Below, piece by piece: positions 25,752 to 33,349 of a stretch of DNA of 64,000 nucleotides. Origin of the DNA: Bacteroidales bacterium (GTDB lineage: Bacteria; Bacteroidota; Bacteroidia; Bacteroidales; UBA932); contig JAGCVJ010000010.1 in the NCBI GenBank assembly GCA_017962375.1, forward strand, positions 221,320 to 285,319. The letters are read 5' to 3'. The first letter of the stretch is position 1. Each line of letters starts with the position of its first letter. The translations under genes and the position numbers were made by a program. Under the pieces are notes generated by a model that did not search any database, was not told the DNA's origin, and saw nothing but the letters and a program-made list of their open reading frames with translations.

Positions 25752-26315
25752 TTAGTTGTTCATTCTTTTTTCCCACATTTCTAGACACTCCAGTATATCC
25801 ACCGCTAAATTCTCGCGGCTTTCTGTGTGTAGCCCGTCATAGCATGGATAGATGTAATTCTCTATCAGACGGACTTTCTTCATTCGCTTGTATATGGCTT
25901 CATAAGAGCATTTTGCAGTTCTGGCCGCAGCCTCGATGCAGGTTGAAACAAAGCTCATTATAACTTGTTCCTTTGGTACATCGATGAACTTCAGGTCATC
26001 TATTATCAGGTATTTTACCTTAGAGTAAGCTGACGGCTTGATTACAGGTTTAGGTAGAGTATGATAAGTCGCGCTTGGTTCTTTAAGTAGTGATGGTTCC
26101 TTGTCTTCAGGAATAGGGTATTTTTTCTCCTTTGACAATAGTTCTGGCAGATCAACATCCAGTATATGCGCAATTTCTTCAAGTGCTTTTGCAGGCGGCT
26201 GAATAGTGTTGCTGCAGTACATATTGACCGTACGGAAACTCTTGCCCAGCTTCTTTGCCAGCCAAGTTTGCGAAATCCCCTTATTGTCAAGCAATTCCTT
26301 TATTCTGTTTCTCAT
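25752..26315 (-). CDS. XRE-type HTH regulator fused to a DUF3791-like domain
   Basis: A 187-residue protein. Residues 1-60 form a lambda-repressor-type helix-turn-helix (ISQTWLAKKLGKSFRTVNMYC). A linker rich in Pro, Lys and Glu follows. The C-terminal 85 residues read as the longer DUF3791 type: a helical start (QVIMSFVSTCIEAAARTAKC) and then CYDGLHTESRENLAVDILECL, where LHT and the VxDI segment are diagnostic. The ATG at 26315 is chosen because a -7 box covers the alternative TTG. A palindrome upstream of that box suggests autoregulation. It is first in the operon, as an antitoxin would be. Confidence 0.75.
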   Translation of the reverse strand: MRNRIKELLDNKGISQTWLAKKLGKSFRTVNMYCSNTIQPPAKALEEIAHILDVDLPELLSKEKKYPIPEDKEPSLLKEPSATYHTLPKPVIKPSAYSKVKYLIIDDLKFIDVPKEQVIMSFVSTCIEAAARTAKCSYEAIYKRMKKVRLIENYIYPCYDGLHTESRENLAVDILECLEMWEKRMNN

Positions 26316-26336
26316 ATCCGCATTAATTGTGCTTTG

Positions 26337-26344
26337 CAAATATA
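26337..26344 (-). promoter_or_regulatory. -7 box TATATTTG of the HTH/DUF3990 operon
   Basis: Exact TAnnTTTG match on the minus strand, 22 bp before the ATG at 26315. Confidence 0.6.
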
Positions 26345-26354
26345 AGAAACAAAA

Positions 26355-26372
26355 TTTCCTAAAACAAGGAAA
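26355..26372. promoter_or_regulatory. Palindrome TTTCCT-N6-AGGAAA, putative operator
   Basis: Perfect 6-bp arms centred about 23 bp upstream of the -7 box, overlapping the expected -33 region of the HTH operon promoter. A repressor bound here would block polymerase. Binding by the adjacent HTH protein is inference. Confidence 0.45.
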
Positions 26373-26398
26373 TAGCCGATTTGCTTAATTTAATTGTG

Positions 26399-26926
26399 CT
26401 AGTTGTGGCTGACTAGCTTTATTGGCATGTTTGCCATGTCTTTGTCAACAATAATGATCAATACAGGGCGGATGGTGTAAGAGATGTCTTCTCCTTGCTT
26501 GATGGCGTAGTGGAACACTAGCTTGCCGTCGTGGTGGTTAATCAGGTATTCCGGAATCAGAGTGGTCTCTTTCTGGACAAGGCCGGTCTCAACTGCAATC
26601 ACGAAGCTCTTGTCAAAGTCAATCTCGGTTGGCTTGCCGTTTTCTCCCATAGTGGTGGCCATGCCGAAGATGCTGTCAAATGTTTCTTTATCTGTAATCT
26701 TATGGTTGTCAGGAAGCTTAGCGCCGTTTTTGATGAAATAGTTTTCAGCCTTGGTAAATGGTACTGCAGTAGGCCTGCCTAGTGGGGTTGCTTTGTGTGG
26801 GGCTTCTACTGAAGGTTCTGCATTTGCGTCTGAAGGGGCTTTGGAGCTATTGTAGCAAGATGTCATTGTGATGGCTGAGGCCAGGATGATGGCCGCTGCT
26901 GTGATGATTGGGCGAAGGGTTTTCAT
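26399..26926 (-). CDS. Lipoprotein of unknown function
   Basis: A 175-residue protein with a lipoprotein signal peptide (lipobox MTSC, Cys24), a Ser/Pro/Ala-rich tether to about residue 50 and a small domain with repeated beta-strand patterns (KSFVIAVETGL, KLVFHYAIKQ, PVLIIIVDKDM). I recognise no family. The upstream 80 bp is a T-rich low-complexity stretch with repeated TTATTGC units. The gene is separate from the HTH/DUF3990 operon downstream. Confidence 0.65.
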   Translation of the reverse strand: MKTLRPIITAAAIILASAITMTSCYNSSKAPSDANAEPSVEAPHKATPLGRPTAVPFTKAENYFIKNGAKLPDNHKITDKETFDSIFGMATTMGENGKPTEIDFDKSFVIAVETGLVQKETTLIPEYLINHHDGKLVFHYAIKQGEDISYTIRPVLIIIVDKDMANMPIKLVSHN

Positions 26927-27008
26927 ATTTGTTGTTTTTTTGTTTCTTTGTTTCTTGTTTCTGTTAGTGTTAGTTTATTGCTTATTGCTTATTGTTAATT
27001 GCTGGTTG

Positions 27009-27767
27009 TTATTTCTCCAGCACTTTGACGAATGAGCCAGGGAGGAGGATGTTGTCAACCTTCATTGCGGCCCTGAAGAGCGGGGCCATTTCTTCGTCTG
27101 TGAAGCCTGCTATGCCACAGCCGATACGGGTTACGAGGAAGGTAAGTTGAGGGTGTTGCATTGCGTAGGCAATAAACTGGTCTACATAAGGTTTGATGGT
27201 TTCAACGCCACCTTGCATGGTTGGAATTGCGTAGGTCTGGCCGAAGTGGCCGACGCCTTCTCCCCAGACTGCGCCGAACTTTTGGTAGGCAACCAGGGCC
27301 GCTCCGCCGCCATGTGATCCTCTCAGGTTGCTGCCGAAGACAAAGACTTCGTTGGGCTTGAGATCTATGATGGAGTTGGGGGAGCAAGGCTTGCGCCTAG
27401 GCTTTGCGCCTGCGTCAGGTTTTGGGGTGCGGATAGCGTGTTTCATTTCAAATGGTATTTCCATAGAGAGTTCCATAAAGCCCTTGTATTCGCCTTTGTC
27501 ATACCACGGGGTCTGGTAGATGAGCTTTTTAACGCCGTTTTTCTCAATGGTGTAGGCGTTGTTTCTAGGATGGGCAAGAAGGTCGCTCAGAAGAGTCCTG
27601 GCAGGCTCCGGGTGGCAGTCCAGCACGTTTTTGCCAATCAGATCTTCATCTCCGGGCTTCAGGAAAGTCTTCCTGGATTTCTGGTTCATGTAGATGATTT
27701 CGCCGTCTGCCTTGCATACGGTTACGGCAAAACCGGCCTCTTCTATGTAATTCTTCTGGTTTTTCAT
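27009..27767 (-). CDS. PAS domain fused to a macro-like (A1S_2505-type) domain
   Basis: A 252-residue cytoplasmic protein with two parts. Residues 1-108 read as a PAS sensor fold (DGEIIYMNQKS, then a conserved helix and a beta-sheet ending YKGFMELSMEI). Residues 109-130 are a Lys/Pro-rich linker. Residues 138-252 carry VFVFGSNLRGSHGGGAA, GEGVGHFGQTYAIPT and FLVTRIGCGIAGF, the signature of a phage-associated family resembling macrodomains that bind ADP-ribose-type ligands. A PAS plus macro-like fusion is not an arrangement I know. It lies 0.7 kb upstream of a predicted ADP-ribosyltransferase operon on the same strand. Confidence 0.75.
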   Translation of the reverse strand: MKNQKNYIEEAGFAVTVCKADGEIIYMNQKSRKTFLKPGDEDLIGKNVLDCHPEPARTLLSDLLAHPRNNAYTIEKNGVKKLIYQTPWYDKGEYKGFMELSMEIPFEMKHAIRTPKPDAGAKPRRKPCSPNSIIDLKPNEVFVFGSNLRGSHGGGAALVAYQKFGAVWGEGVGHFGQTYAIPTMQGGVETIKPYVDQFIAYAMQHPQLTFLVTRIGCGIAGFTDEEMAPLFRAAMKVDNILLPGSFVKVLEK

Positions 27768-27846
27768 AAAGCATTATGCTTTTAGGGATTATAAAGGTAT
27801 GAAAAAAACACTATCTTTATAACGGAAAAACAATTACATACAATAT

Positions 27847-28974
27847 ATGAAACGGTTTTTGATTCTTCTGGTTGTGGCTCTGGTGCCGGTTTTTGCTCAA
27901 TCTCAGGATTTGTCCAAGGAGGATGATTTGAAGGTCCGGCAGGCGATTCAGTTTATGAATAACGGCAATCTCGACAAGTCTGTTGAGTTGCTGAAGGAGG
28001 TGCAAAAGGCTAATCCCAAGAACTTTATTGTTGGCTATGAGCTCGGCCTGGCTTATTACAGCAAACAAGATTATGACTCGGCGATAGATATTTTCAAGAA
28101 ACTTCAGAAGAACAAGGATGCCAATTCAATCCTGTATCAGGCTTGGGGCAATGCCTACGATATGAAAGGGCAGAGAGACAAGGCTCGGGAGACCTACGAC
28201 AAGGGACTTAAGCTGTTCCCGAATTCCGGTCCGCTGTATCTGGAAAAAGGCAACCTGGAGAATATGGAGGGCAATTACTATGAGGCGTTGCTGCTGTATG
28301 AGAACGGCATTAAGGTGGATCCTGACTTTACGTCTAACTATTTCAGGGCAGCTGAAATACTGGGCCAGTCTAGCGAGCCGATCTTTGCTATTCTGTACGC
28401 TACGGTTTACAGGCTGCTGGACCCTAACAGCGATAGGAGCGCCATTATGGGGGCGATGATTGCGGACGTTTACAGGGAGCATATAGCATTTGAGGGAGAT
28501 ACTGTTGCCAAAGTGCACGTTACTCTTACCAAGAAGAACAACATTCAGATATCCCAGGCAGATTTATCTTCTCCGGAGGCGCTGTTGGCCAAGATGACTT
28601 GCTTTGAGCTTACATATGAGCGTGGCGTTCTGGCATCTGGAGCCTTGACTGAGGCCGCAAAAAGTAAAGAGCTGACATTTGATGATTTGATAGAGATTAG
28701 GGGAGATGCTCTGGAGTATTACCTGAAGGAGCAGCAGGAAAAAGGAAGCATTATTCCGCAAAATGATTTGGTGGCAGTTCTCAAATACGAGAAGAAGATT
28801 AAAGATGCCGGTTTCTGGAGGGTTTACAATGCCTGGCTTATGGGCAGCAACGAGTTCTATGGCGGATATGAGATTCTTGGGGCCGAGCAGGAGAAATTCA
28901 AGGAGTTCATCCAGTGGGAGTCCAACAACCTCTTTGTTCCGTCCAGAGACGGCCTGACTTTAAGGCAGGAATAG
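27847..28974 (+). CDS. Secreted tetratricopeptide-repeat protein
   Basis: A 375-residue protein with a signal peptide (residues 1-19, ending AQS) and TPR units from about residue 30 to 160: repeated pairs such as NPKNFIVGYELGLAYYSKQDYDSAI and LYLEKGNLENMEGNYYEALLLY. The C-terminal 200 residues are helical without a known domain. It presumably works in the periplasm as an interaction scaffold. It is a single-gene unit with a bidirectional terminator 40 bp after the stop. Confidence 0.8.
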   Translation: MKRFLILLVVALVPVFAQSQDLSKEDDLKVRQAIQFMNNGNLDKSVELLKEVQKANPKNFIVGYELGLAYYSKQDYDSAIDIFKKLQKNKDANSILYQAWGNAYDMKGQRDKARETYDKGLKLFPNSGPLYLEKGNLENMEGNYYEALLLYENGIKVDPDFTSNYFRAAEILGQSSEPIFAILYATVYRLLDPNSDRSAIMGAMIADVYREHIAFEGDTVAKVHVTLTKKNNIQISQADLSSPEALLAKMTCFELTYERGVLASGALTEAAKSKELTFDDLIEIRGDALEYYLKEQQEKGSIIPQNDLVAVLKYEKKIKDAGFWRVYNAWLMGSNEFYGGYEILGAEQEKFKEFIQWESNNLFVPSRDGLTLRQE

Positions 28975-29012
28975 GCGTAGTTCCGGTCACAAATTTGGAC
29001 ACAGGTAATAAC

Positions 29013-29048
29013 AAAAAAGCCTTCAGAGTTACTTCTGAAGGCTTTTTT
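29013..29048. terminator. Bidirectional terminator between TPR gene and tRNA-Lys
   Basis: AAAAAAGCCTTCAGA and TCTGAAGGCTTTTTT form a strong hairpin with A- and T-tracts at both ends; it serves the TPR gene on the plus strand and tRNA-Lys on the minus strand. Confidence 0.92.
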
Positions 29049-29049
29049 G

Positions 29050-29122
29050 TGACCCGCCAGGGGATCGAACCCTGGACCCCAACATTAAGAGTGTCGTGCT
29101 CTACCAGCTGAGCTAGCGAGTC
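29050..29122 (-). tRNA. trnK: tRNA-Lys (anticodon CTT)
   Basis: A 73-nt cloverleaf. The acceptor GACTCGC pairs with GCGGGTC (one G-T) with discriminator A; the D-arm is GCTC/GAGC; the anticodon stem CGACA/TGTTG holds loop CTCTTAA with CTT; the T-arm has GGTTCGATCC. CCA is not encoded. Confidence 0.93.
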
Positions 29123-29156
29123 AGCTAATCGCGGAATTGCTTCCGTTTTGGGACTG

Positions 29157-29164
29157 CAAATATA
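29157..29164 (-). promoter_or_regulatory. -7 box TATATTTG of tRNA-Lys
   Basis: Exact TAnnTTTG match on the minus strand, 35 bp upstream of the tRNA 5' end. Confidence 0.55.
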
Positions 29165-29250
29165 CTGCCTTTTTTCAATTCTCCAAAACTTTTTTAAGTT
29201 TTCTTGAAAGATTTTTCGCTCGGCGATGTTTTTCGCTGAGTATAAGCGGG

Positions 29251-30138
29251 TTAATATTGCTGGTTAAGGCCGTCATATTTTGGAGACGGGCCCCATTTGT
29301 TCGGTTTAGGGTCGCTGTCTTTGCAGAGCCAGACTATCATTACGATGAGTGCGGCAAGCATCACGAAAAACAGTATCGGGTAAACTAACCACACCTTCGG
29401 ATTGAGGAAAATGGCCAGATAGAACAGCAGAACCGACCCGATAAAGATCATCTGCCACCAACCGCTCTTGCCTGTGTCGTAGAGCCTTCTGCAGATGACG
29501 GCCAGGTTAGGTATGAGCAGGCCCAGCCATACCACTACAGACAGCCACCATACCGGGTTTGTGAGCATTGAGCCCATTGAATCCCACGCAATGCCGAACA
29601 GTTCTCCGCTGTTGCCGGATAAGTCTGACAATGAATATGAGGAAGTCAGCGATACCGCTCTGGACAAAATATAGGTGAGGATTGTCTGGGCCAGGTAGAA
29701 CCACCAGAACTCGCTTCGGCGGGCTCTGCCGGTGAAAGTGGAGTATTTTTCTACCAGGCAGGTTTTTATGGCCTTTACGAAAGGCATCTTCGGGATTGGC
29801 TGAGGGTACTGGTATCCGGGAGGATAGCCGTAAGGTGCTTGGCCGTATTGCTGCTGAGGGTCAGGGCCGTAGGTCTGCTGCGGGCCTTGGCTGTAGGAAT
29901 CCTGGCGGTTCCAGGTGTAGCCGGAGCGAGGGCCGTCTTGCTGCTGGTCCTGGCCGTAGGCGTTTTGCTGCTGATCCTGGCCGTATGTGTTTTGCTGCGG
30001 GCCCTGATTGGAGCTGCCGGCAGTTCCTTCCTCGTTTATAGGCTCGAGGTTGTCAGGCAGCGTTTCGGCGCAGTAGGGGCACCGGTCTAGTCCGAGGTAA
30101 ACCTTTTCCCCGCAGAACGGGCATTTTGTCTCTTGCAT
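29251..30138 (-). CDS. DUF805 membrane protein with N-terminal zinc ribbon and Gln/Tyr-rich linker
   Basis: A 295-residue protein. Cys6, Cys9, Cys20 and Cys23 form a short zinc ribbon. Residues 35-118 are a low-complexity Gln/Gly/Tyr/Pro region with repeats of YGQDQQQ and PQQ units. Residues 119-295 are a DUF805 domain with four membrane helices; the conserved FTGRARRSEFWWFYL marks its start and the ending KPNKWGPSPKY is shared with the next gene. DUF805 function is unknown. The gene follows its paralogue by 1 bp. Confidence 0.82.
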   Translation of the reverse strand: MQETKCPFCGEKVYLGLDRCPYCAETLPDNLEPINEEGTAGSSNQGPQQNTYGQDQQQNAYGQDQQQDGPRSGYTWNRQDSYSQGPQQTYGPDPQQQYGQAPYGYPPGYQYPQPIPKMPFVKAIKTCLVEKYSTFTGRARRSEFWWFYLAQTILTYILSRAVSLTSSYSLSDLSGNSGELFGIAWDSMGSMLTNPVWWLSVVVWLGLLIPNLAVICRRLYDTGKSGWWQMIFIGSVLLFYLAIFLNPKVWLVYPILFFVMLAALIVMIVWLCKDSDPKPNKWGPSPKYDGLNQQY

Positions 30139-30139
30139 G

Positions 30140-30724
30140 TTATGAGTTTTGTTCTATCGGGAAGTATTTTGGTGAAGGGCCCCACTTGTTGGTTTCCTTC
30201 TTGCCGTTAGTAGCCATCCAGACAAGCATGATAATCATTATGGCCAAGGTTATGACATAAGCTACAATCATGAAGAACCACAGGTCGTGATTGAATATGG
30301 CGAGCACAACAGCTCCCCCAACCAATATCGGAGACAGGAAAGGCAGAAGCAGATACCAGCCGCTTTTGCCTATGTCGTGGAGCCTTCTGACCATAACTGA
30401 AAGATTCGGGATGATGAGAGCCAAAGAATACAGGCAGTAGATCCAGAATACCGGGTTTTTGAACATGAAATAGAAACCGTTTTCTTCTGTGATGCTTCCG
30501 TTGGAGACTCCAATGACAAGCTGTACTATCATGACTATCACCATTAAAAAAGAAAGTGCCATAGCTATAAGATACTGGGCGAGCATGAACCACCAGTATT
30601 CGCTTCTGCGGGCTCTGCCGGAGAAGACAGCGTATTTTCTGAGGCAGGTTTTGGTGGCCTCAATCATAGAAGGCATGGGTCTTTCTCCGTACATCGGCTG
30701 GCTGTAGTTGATGTTTTCTTCCAT
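30140..30724 (-). CDS. DUF805 membrane protein
   Basis: A 194-residue protein with four predicted membrane helices. It has the DUF805 signature FSGRARRSEYWWFML, a second conserved segment VRRLHDIGKSGW and the terminal KETNKWGPSPKY, all shared with the downstream paralogue. It lacks that protein's zinc ribbon and Gln-rich linker. It lies 2 bp after the DUF1460 gene and 1 bp before the second DUF805 gene, so the three are co-transcribed. No function is known. Confidence 0.82.
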   Translation of the reverse strand: MEENINYSQPMYGERPMPSMIEATKTCLRKYAVFSGRARRSEYWWFMLAQYLIAMALSFLMVIVMIVQLVIGVSNGSITEENGFYFMFKNPVFWIYCLYSLALIIPNLSVMVRRLHDIGKSGWYLLLPFLSPILVGGAVVLAIFNHDLWFFMIVAYVITLAIMIIMLVWMATNGKKETNKWGPSPKYFPIEQNS

Positions 30725-30726
30725 AA

Positions 30727-31707
30727 CTATTTTACTCTAATAACCTTGATTCCGTTGATGTATTTGCTGGCGTTTGCGTACTCGGCGATGGTCTTTTCAT
30801 CTATCACCACTTTCATCTTGCCCATTGAAGCGTGGATGAAGCCGAGCTTGCCGTCTTTTCTCCAGTAGGCGATGGCAACGTGGGCGATGTCCAGGCCGTC
30901 AGTGGTGGACATGTAGCCGATGATGTCGCCGCTCTTGATGTTTTTCTCGCAGGCTTTGATCTTGTCCTGAGGGATGTAGGTGTATGGCTTGGAGTTGAGC
31001 TCTTTCTCAACTCTGGCTATGGTGCGGTAGTCTTTGGTGGCCTGGTTCATGGTGCAGGTCTCGTTGTCTTCTTCATTGCCGCAGCATTGCTTGGTTACTT
31101 CAGCGTCTTTGAGGTGCTTGTATTTCTGGTAGTTCTTGGTCATGAAGAAGATAGGGTGGTCGTAAACCTGTCCTCCGCACTTGAGGGTGATGTCTTCCAG
31201 TATGCCGCGCTTTTCGCCCTGGCGGATCCACTCTGTGGTGTAATGGATGCGGTCTGAGTAGCAGCGTACCATTCCGTCGCGGTAGCGGCTCTGGCGCACC
31301 ATCTGGCAGAGTTTCTCGAAGTCTGCATCTTTTCCGTATTTCTTTACGGTGAGAACCAGGTTCATGCAGGTTTCCACAAAGATTATGCAGTCTGTCTTGC
31401 TCAGGTAAACCCTCACGTCTTCGCTGTCTCCTTCTTCCAGAGTTCCTGCTACATAAGGGTTGCCCAGAAGCTTCTTGGCGGCCATTATCATAAGCTCTCC
31501 GGAGGTCTTGGTGTCTTTGTAAGGAAGCAGCTCCTTCATTATCATTTCAGCCGTAGGAATGTCTTTCTTCAGGGTGATGGCATAGAAGTCAGGGTCTGAA
31601 GAAAGCTTGATGGTGTCGCTCTGAGCGTAGGTGCTAATCGCTGAGGATAAGGTAAATAACAACGCAAAAACAGTTGCGTAGACGATTCTTTTTGGCATTG
31701 CTTTCAT
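30727..31707 (-). CDS. DUF1460 secreted amidase-like protein (NlpC/P60 fold)
   Basis: A 326-residue exported protein with a signal peptide (to about residue 28, STYAQ). The catalytic region has SKTDCIIFVETCMN, giving the NlpC/P60-type cysteine, and later LDIAHVAIAYW with the histidine, as in DUF1460 proteins, which cleave cell-wall peptide or N-acetylmuramoyl-amide bonds. It likely acts in peptidoglycan recycling in the periplasm. A cysteine-rich segment (QCCGNEEDNETC) near residues 212-223 is unusual. It is first in the run with two DUF805 genes. Confidence 0.82.
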   Translation of the reverse strand: MKAMPKRIVYATVFALLFTLSSAISTYAQSDTIKLSSDPDFYAITLKKDIPTAEMIMKELLPYKDTKTSGELMIMAAKKLLGNPYVAGTLEEGDSEDVRVYLSKTDCIIFVETCMNLVLTVKKYGKDADFEKLCQMVRQSRYRDGMVRCYSDRIHYTTEWIRQGEKRGILEDITLKCGGQVYDHPIFFMTKNYQKYKHLKDAEVTKQCCGNEEDNETCTMNQATKDYRTIARVEKELNSKPYTYIPQDKIKACEKNIKSGDIIGYMSTTDGLDIAHVAIAYWRKDGKLGFIHASMGKMKVVIDEKTIAEYANASKYINGIKVIRVK

Positions 31708-31759
31708 ATTTTGCTATTTTTGTATTCAGCAGTGAGCAAGACTTGTACCAGTCTTGTTT

Positions 31760-31767
31760 CAAATGTA
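31760..31767 (-). promoter_or_regulatory. -7 box TACATTTG of the DUF1460 operon
   Basis: Exact TAnnTTTG match on the minus strand, 52 bp before the ATG. The start of the transcript would fold into a 7-bp hairpin (31737-31756, CAAGACT/AGTCTTG). Confidence 0.55.
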
Positions 31768-31810
31768 AAGATAAGAATTATCGGACATAATTTTCAAAGC
31801 TGTTTTCTTT

Positions 31811-32455
31811 ATGGCTTTTAATTTGTTTTCACGACGCGGAGGCGGTGAGAAGTTCTTTCCGCTTTTCAGGGAGCAGAGCGCTCTGATTGTCAAGGCTGCG
31901 GCCTTGCTGGTTGAAATCCTCAAGGAGGAATCGTACGAGAAGAAAAAGGAGCTTTCCAGGCAGATGAAGGAAGTGGAGAGGGAAGGGGATGTGGTTGACG
32001 CCAAGATCTCCGAAACTTTGTACAAGAGTTCCAGGGTGCCGTTCGACAGGGAGGATATCCAGACTCTGGGCTCCAGGATGGAGACTTTCCTGGACATGAT
32101 CCACGACAGCGCCAAAAAACTGGTCATCTATAGGCCTAACTACACAGACAATTCCTGGATTGAGATCGGCGACCAGATTGTTGAGGACGCTCGTCTGCTT
32201 TCAGCCATTACCGCAGACTTTGACCAGTGGAAGAAAAAGGGCGAAGAGCTCAAGTCTATGTGCGGCAAAATCAAGGAGATAGAAAGCGAGGTGGACGACA
32301 TATACGAAAACTATATGAGCCATCTGTTCGAGGCTGAGACCAACGGCATCGAGCTTACCAAGTGCAAGAACATTGTCCAGTCTCTTGAGGATGCCACAGA
32401 TGTGGCCAAGGAGATTGGAGACTGCATAAAGCTAATGCTCGTGAAGGAAGGGTAA
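31811..32455 (+). CDS. DUF47 (PhoU-like) protein
   Basis: A 214-residue all-helical cytoplasmic protein of the DUF47/PhoU-like family, which normally binds metal clusters and regulates a PiT-type phosphate transporter. The order of helices is typical: FFPLFREQSALIVKAAALL, then the E-x-x-D helix KEVEREGDVVDAKI, and the late pattern VDDIYENYMSHLF. No PiT gene follows; the next gene is a lipoprotein overlapping by one base (TAATG). Confidence 0.82.
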   Translation: MAFNLFSRRGGGEKFFPLFREQSALIVKAAALLVEILKEESYEKKKELSRQMKEVEREGDVVDAKISETLYKSSRVPFDREDIQTLGSRMETFLDMIHDSAKKLVIYRPNYTDNSWIEIGDQIVEDARLLSAITADFDQWKKKGEELKSMCGKIKEIESEVDDIYENYMSHLFEAETNGIELTKCKNIVQSLEDATDVAKEIGDCIKLMLVKEG

Positions 32456-33273
32456 TGGAACGGTTTTCCTTGACAAAGATTCTTGCCTTGCTTATTTCTC
32501 TGGTTGTCATGTCTGGCGGATGTAAGGATAAAACTCCAAAATATTCAAGTGGTTATATGCGAGGCCCCTGCTATCTTGACATAGATGCTGGTGGCAAGGA
32601 TTCTTCCCTGGTAATCTATACTCTCCATTTCAACGATGTCGATCTTGTCTGCGGGAAAATGCCTGACTACAACGTTGAGACAGATATTATCTTTTGTTGT
32701 GAAGCCGCTTTCACTGGAGAACTTCTGGAAGAGTTCTCTCACGGCAACATAGCGGGGAATCATATAAGTGGGGGAGTGCTTTACAAGGGATACGACTGCC
32801 CTGACAATACCGGCGAGTTTATTGCTGCAAAAGGTACAGCTTGGGGATTTGTTCTTACAAAGAGCAAGCCCGGAAGTGAGTGTGATATTGAAAGAAGTTT
32901 CATGCTTGATGAAAATCACCTGCCTTCTGTCAACGGTTTTCCTGTAACAATGGGCTTCGGGCAGAATATGATAATCTACGACTTCAAGACTCAGCCCAGA
33001 TTCCGTGACAGACTTCCGGACGGGAAATATTATTTCCGCAGCCTGTGCTGCCTGAACAGGGAATTGTGCATCGTTGATTCAAAAGAGGAAATCCGTTATG
33101 CCGAGTATGTGGAGCTTTTGGAGCAACTTGGCGTCCAGTATGCTCTTTATCTGGATATGGGAAGCGGATGGAACCATTCCTGGTACAGGGAAAGGCCGGC
33201 AGGAGAGGTCACGGTCATTCACCCGTGGGTGGAGAAATGCAAGTATACCACCAACTGGATTGTATTCAGGTAA
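32455..33273 (+). CDS. Lipoprotein, phosphodiester-glycosidase-like (NAGPA/DUF2233)
   Basis: A 272-residue protein with a lipoprotein signal (lipobox SGGC, Cys23). The body resembles the phosphodiester glycosidase fold: CCEAAFTG, GNIAGNHISGGVLYKG, a central GFGQN and the late LGVQYALYLDMGSGWNHSWYR, matching the usual end block with aspartate and glycines. The family removes GlcNAc or similar sugars from phosphodiesters or wall glycans. The match is by pattern only and moderately sure. Its ATG overlaps the DUF47 stop. Confidence 0.6.
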   Translation: MERFSLTKILALLISLVVMSGGCKDKTPKYSSGYMRGPCYLDIDAGGKDSSLVIYTLHFNDVDLVCGKMPDYNVETDIIFCCEAAFTGELLEEFSHGNIAGNHISGGVLYKGYDCPDNTGEFIAAKGTAWGFVLTKSKPGSECDIERSFMLDENHLPSVNGFPVTMGFGQNMIIYDFKTQPRFRDRLPDGKYYFRSLCCLNRELCIVDSKEEIRYAEYVELLEQLGVQYALYLDMGSGWNHSWYRERPAGEVTVIHPWVEKCKYTTNWIVFR

Positions 33274-33281
33274 ATAGTCCG

Positions 33282-33346
33282 GCTACCGGGAGAACCCAAA
33301 TTGGATAATCGCGAATCTAAGGCTTCAGGAAGGGTAGCGGGTTCCC
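33282..33346. other. Interleaved complementary segments (possible pseudoknot)
   Basis: Between convergent genes, GCTACC (33282-33287) is complementary to GGTAGC (33333-33338) and GGGAgAaCCC (33288-33297) to GGGTTCCC (33339-33346). The order A-B-A'-B' fits an H-type pseudoknot rather than a simple hairpin. It may act as a transcription end. Confidence 0.4.
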
Positions 33347-33349
33347 CTG

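Noticed and set aside
26927-27008. T-rich repeats with TTATTGC units upstream of the 26399 lipoprotein
   Set aside because: Short low-complexity sequence without palindromes or a conserved box; nothing specific can be claimed.
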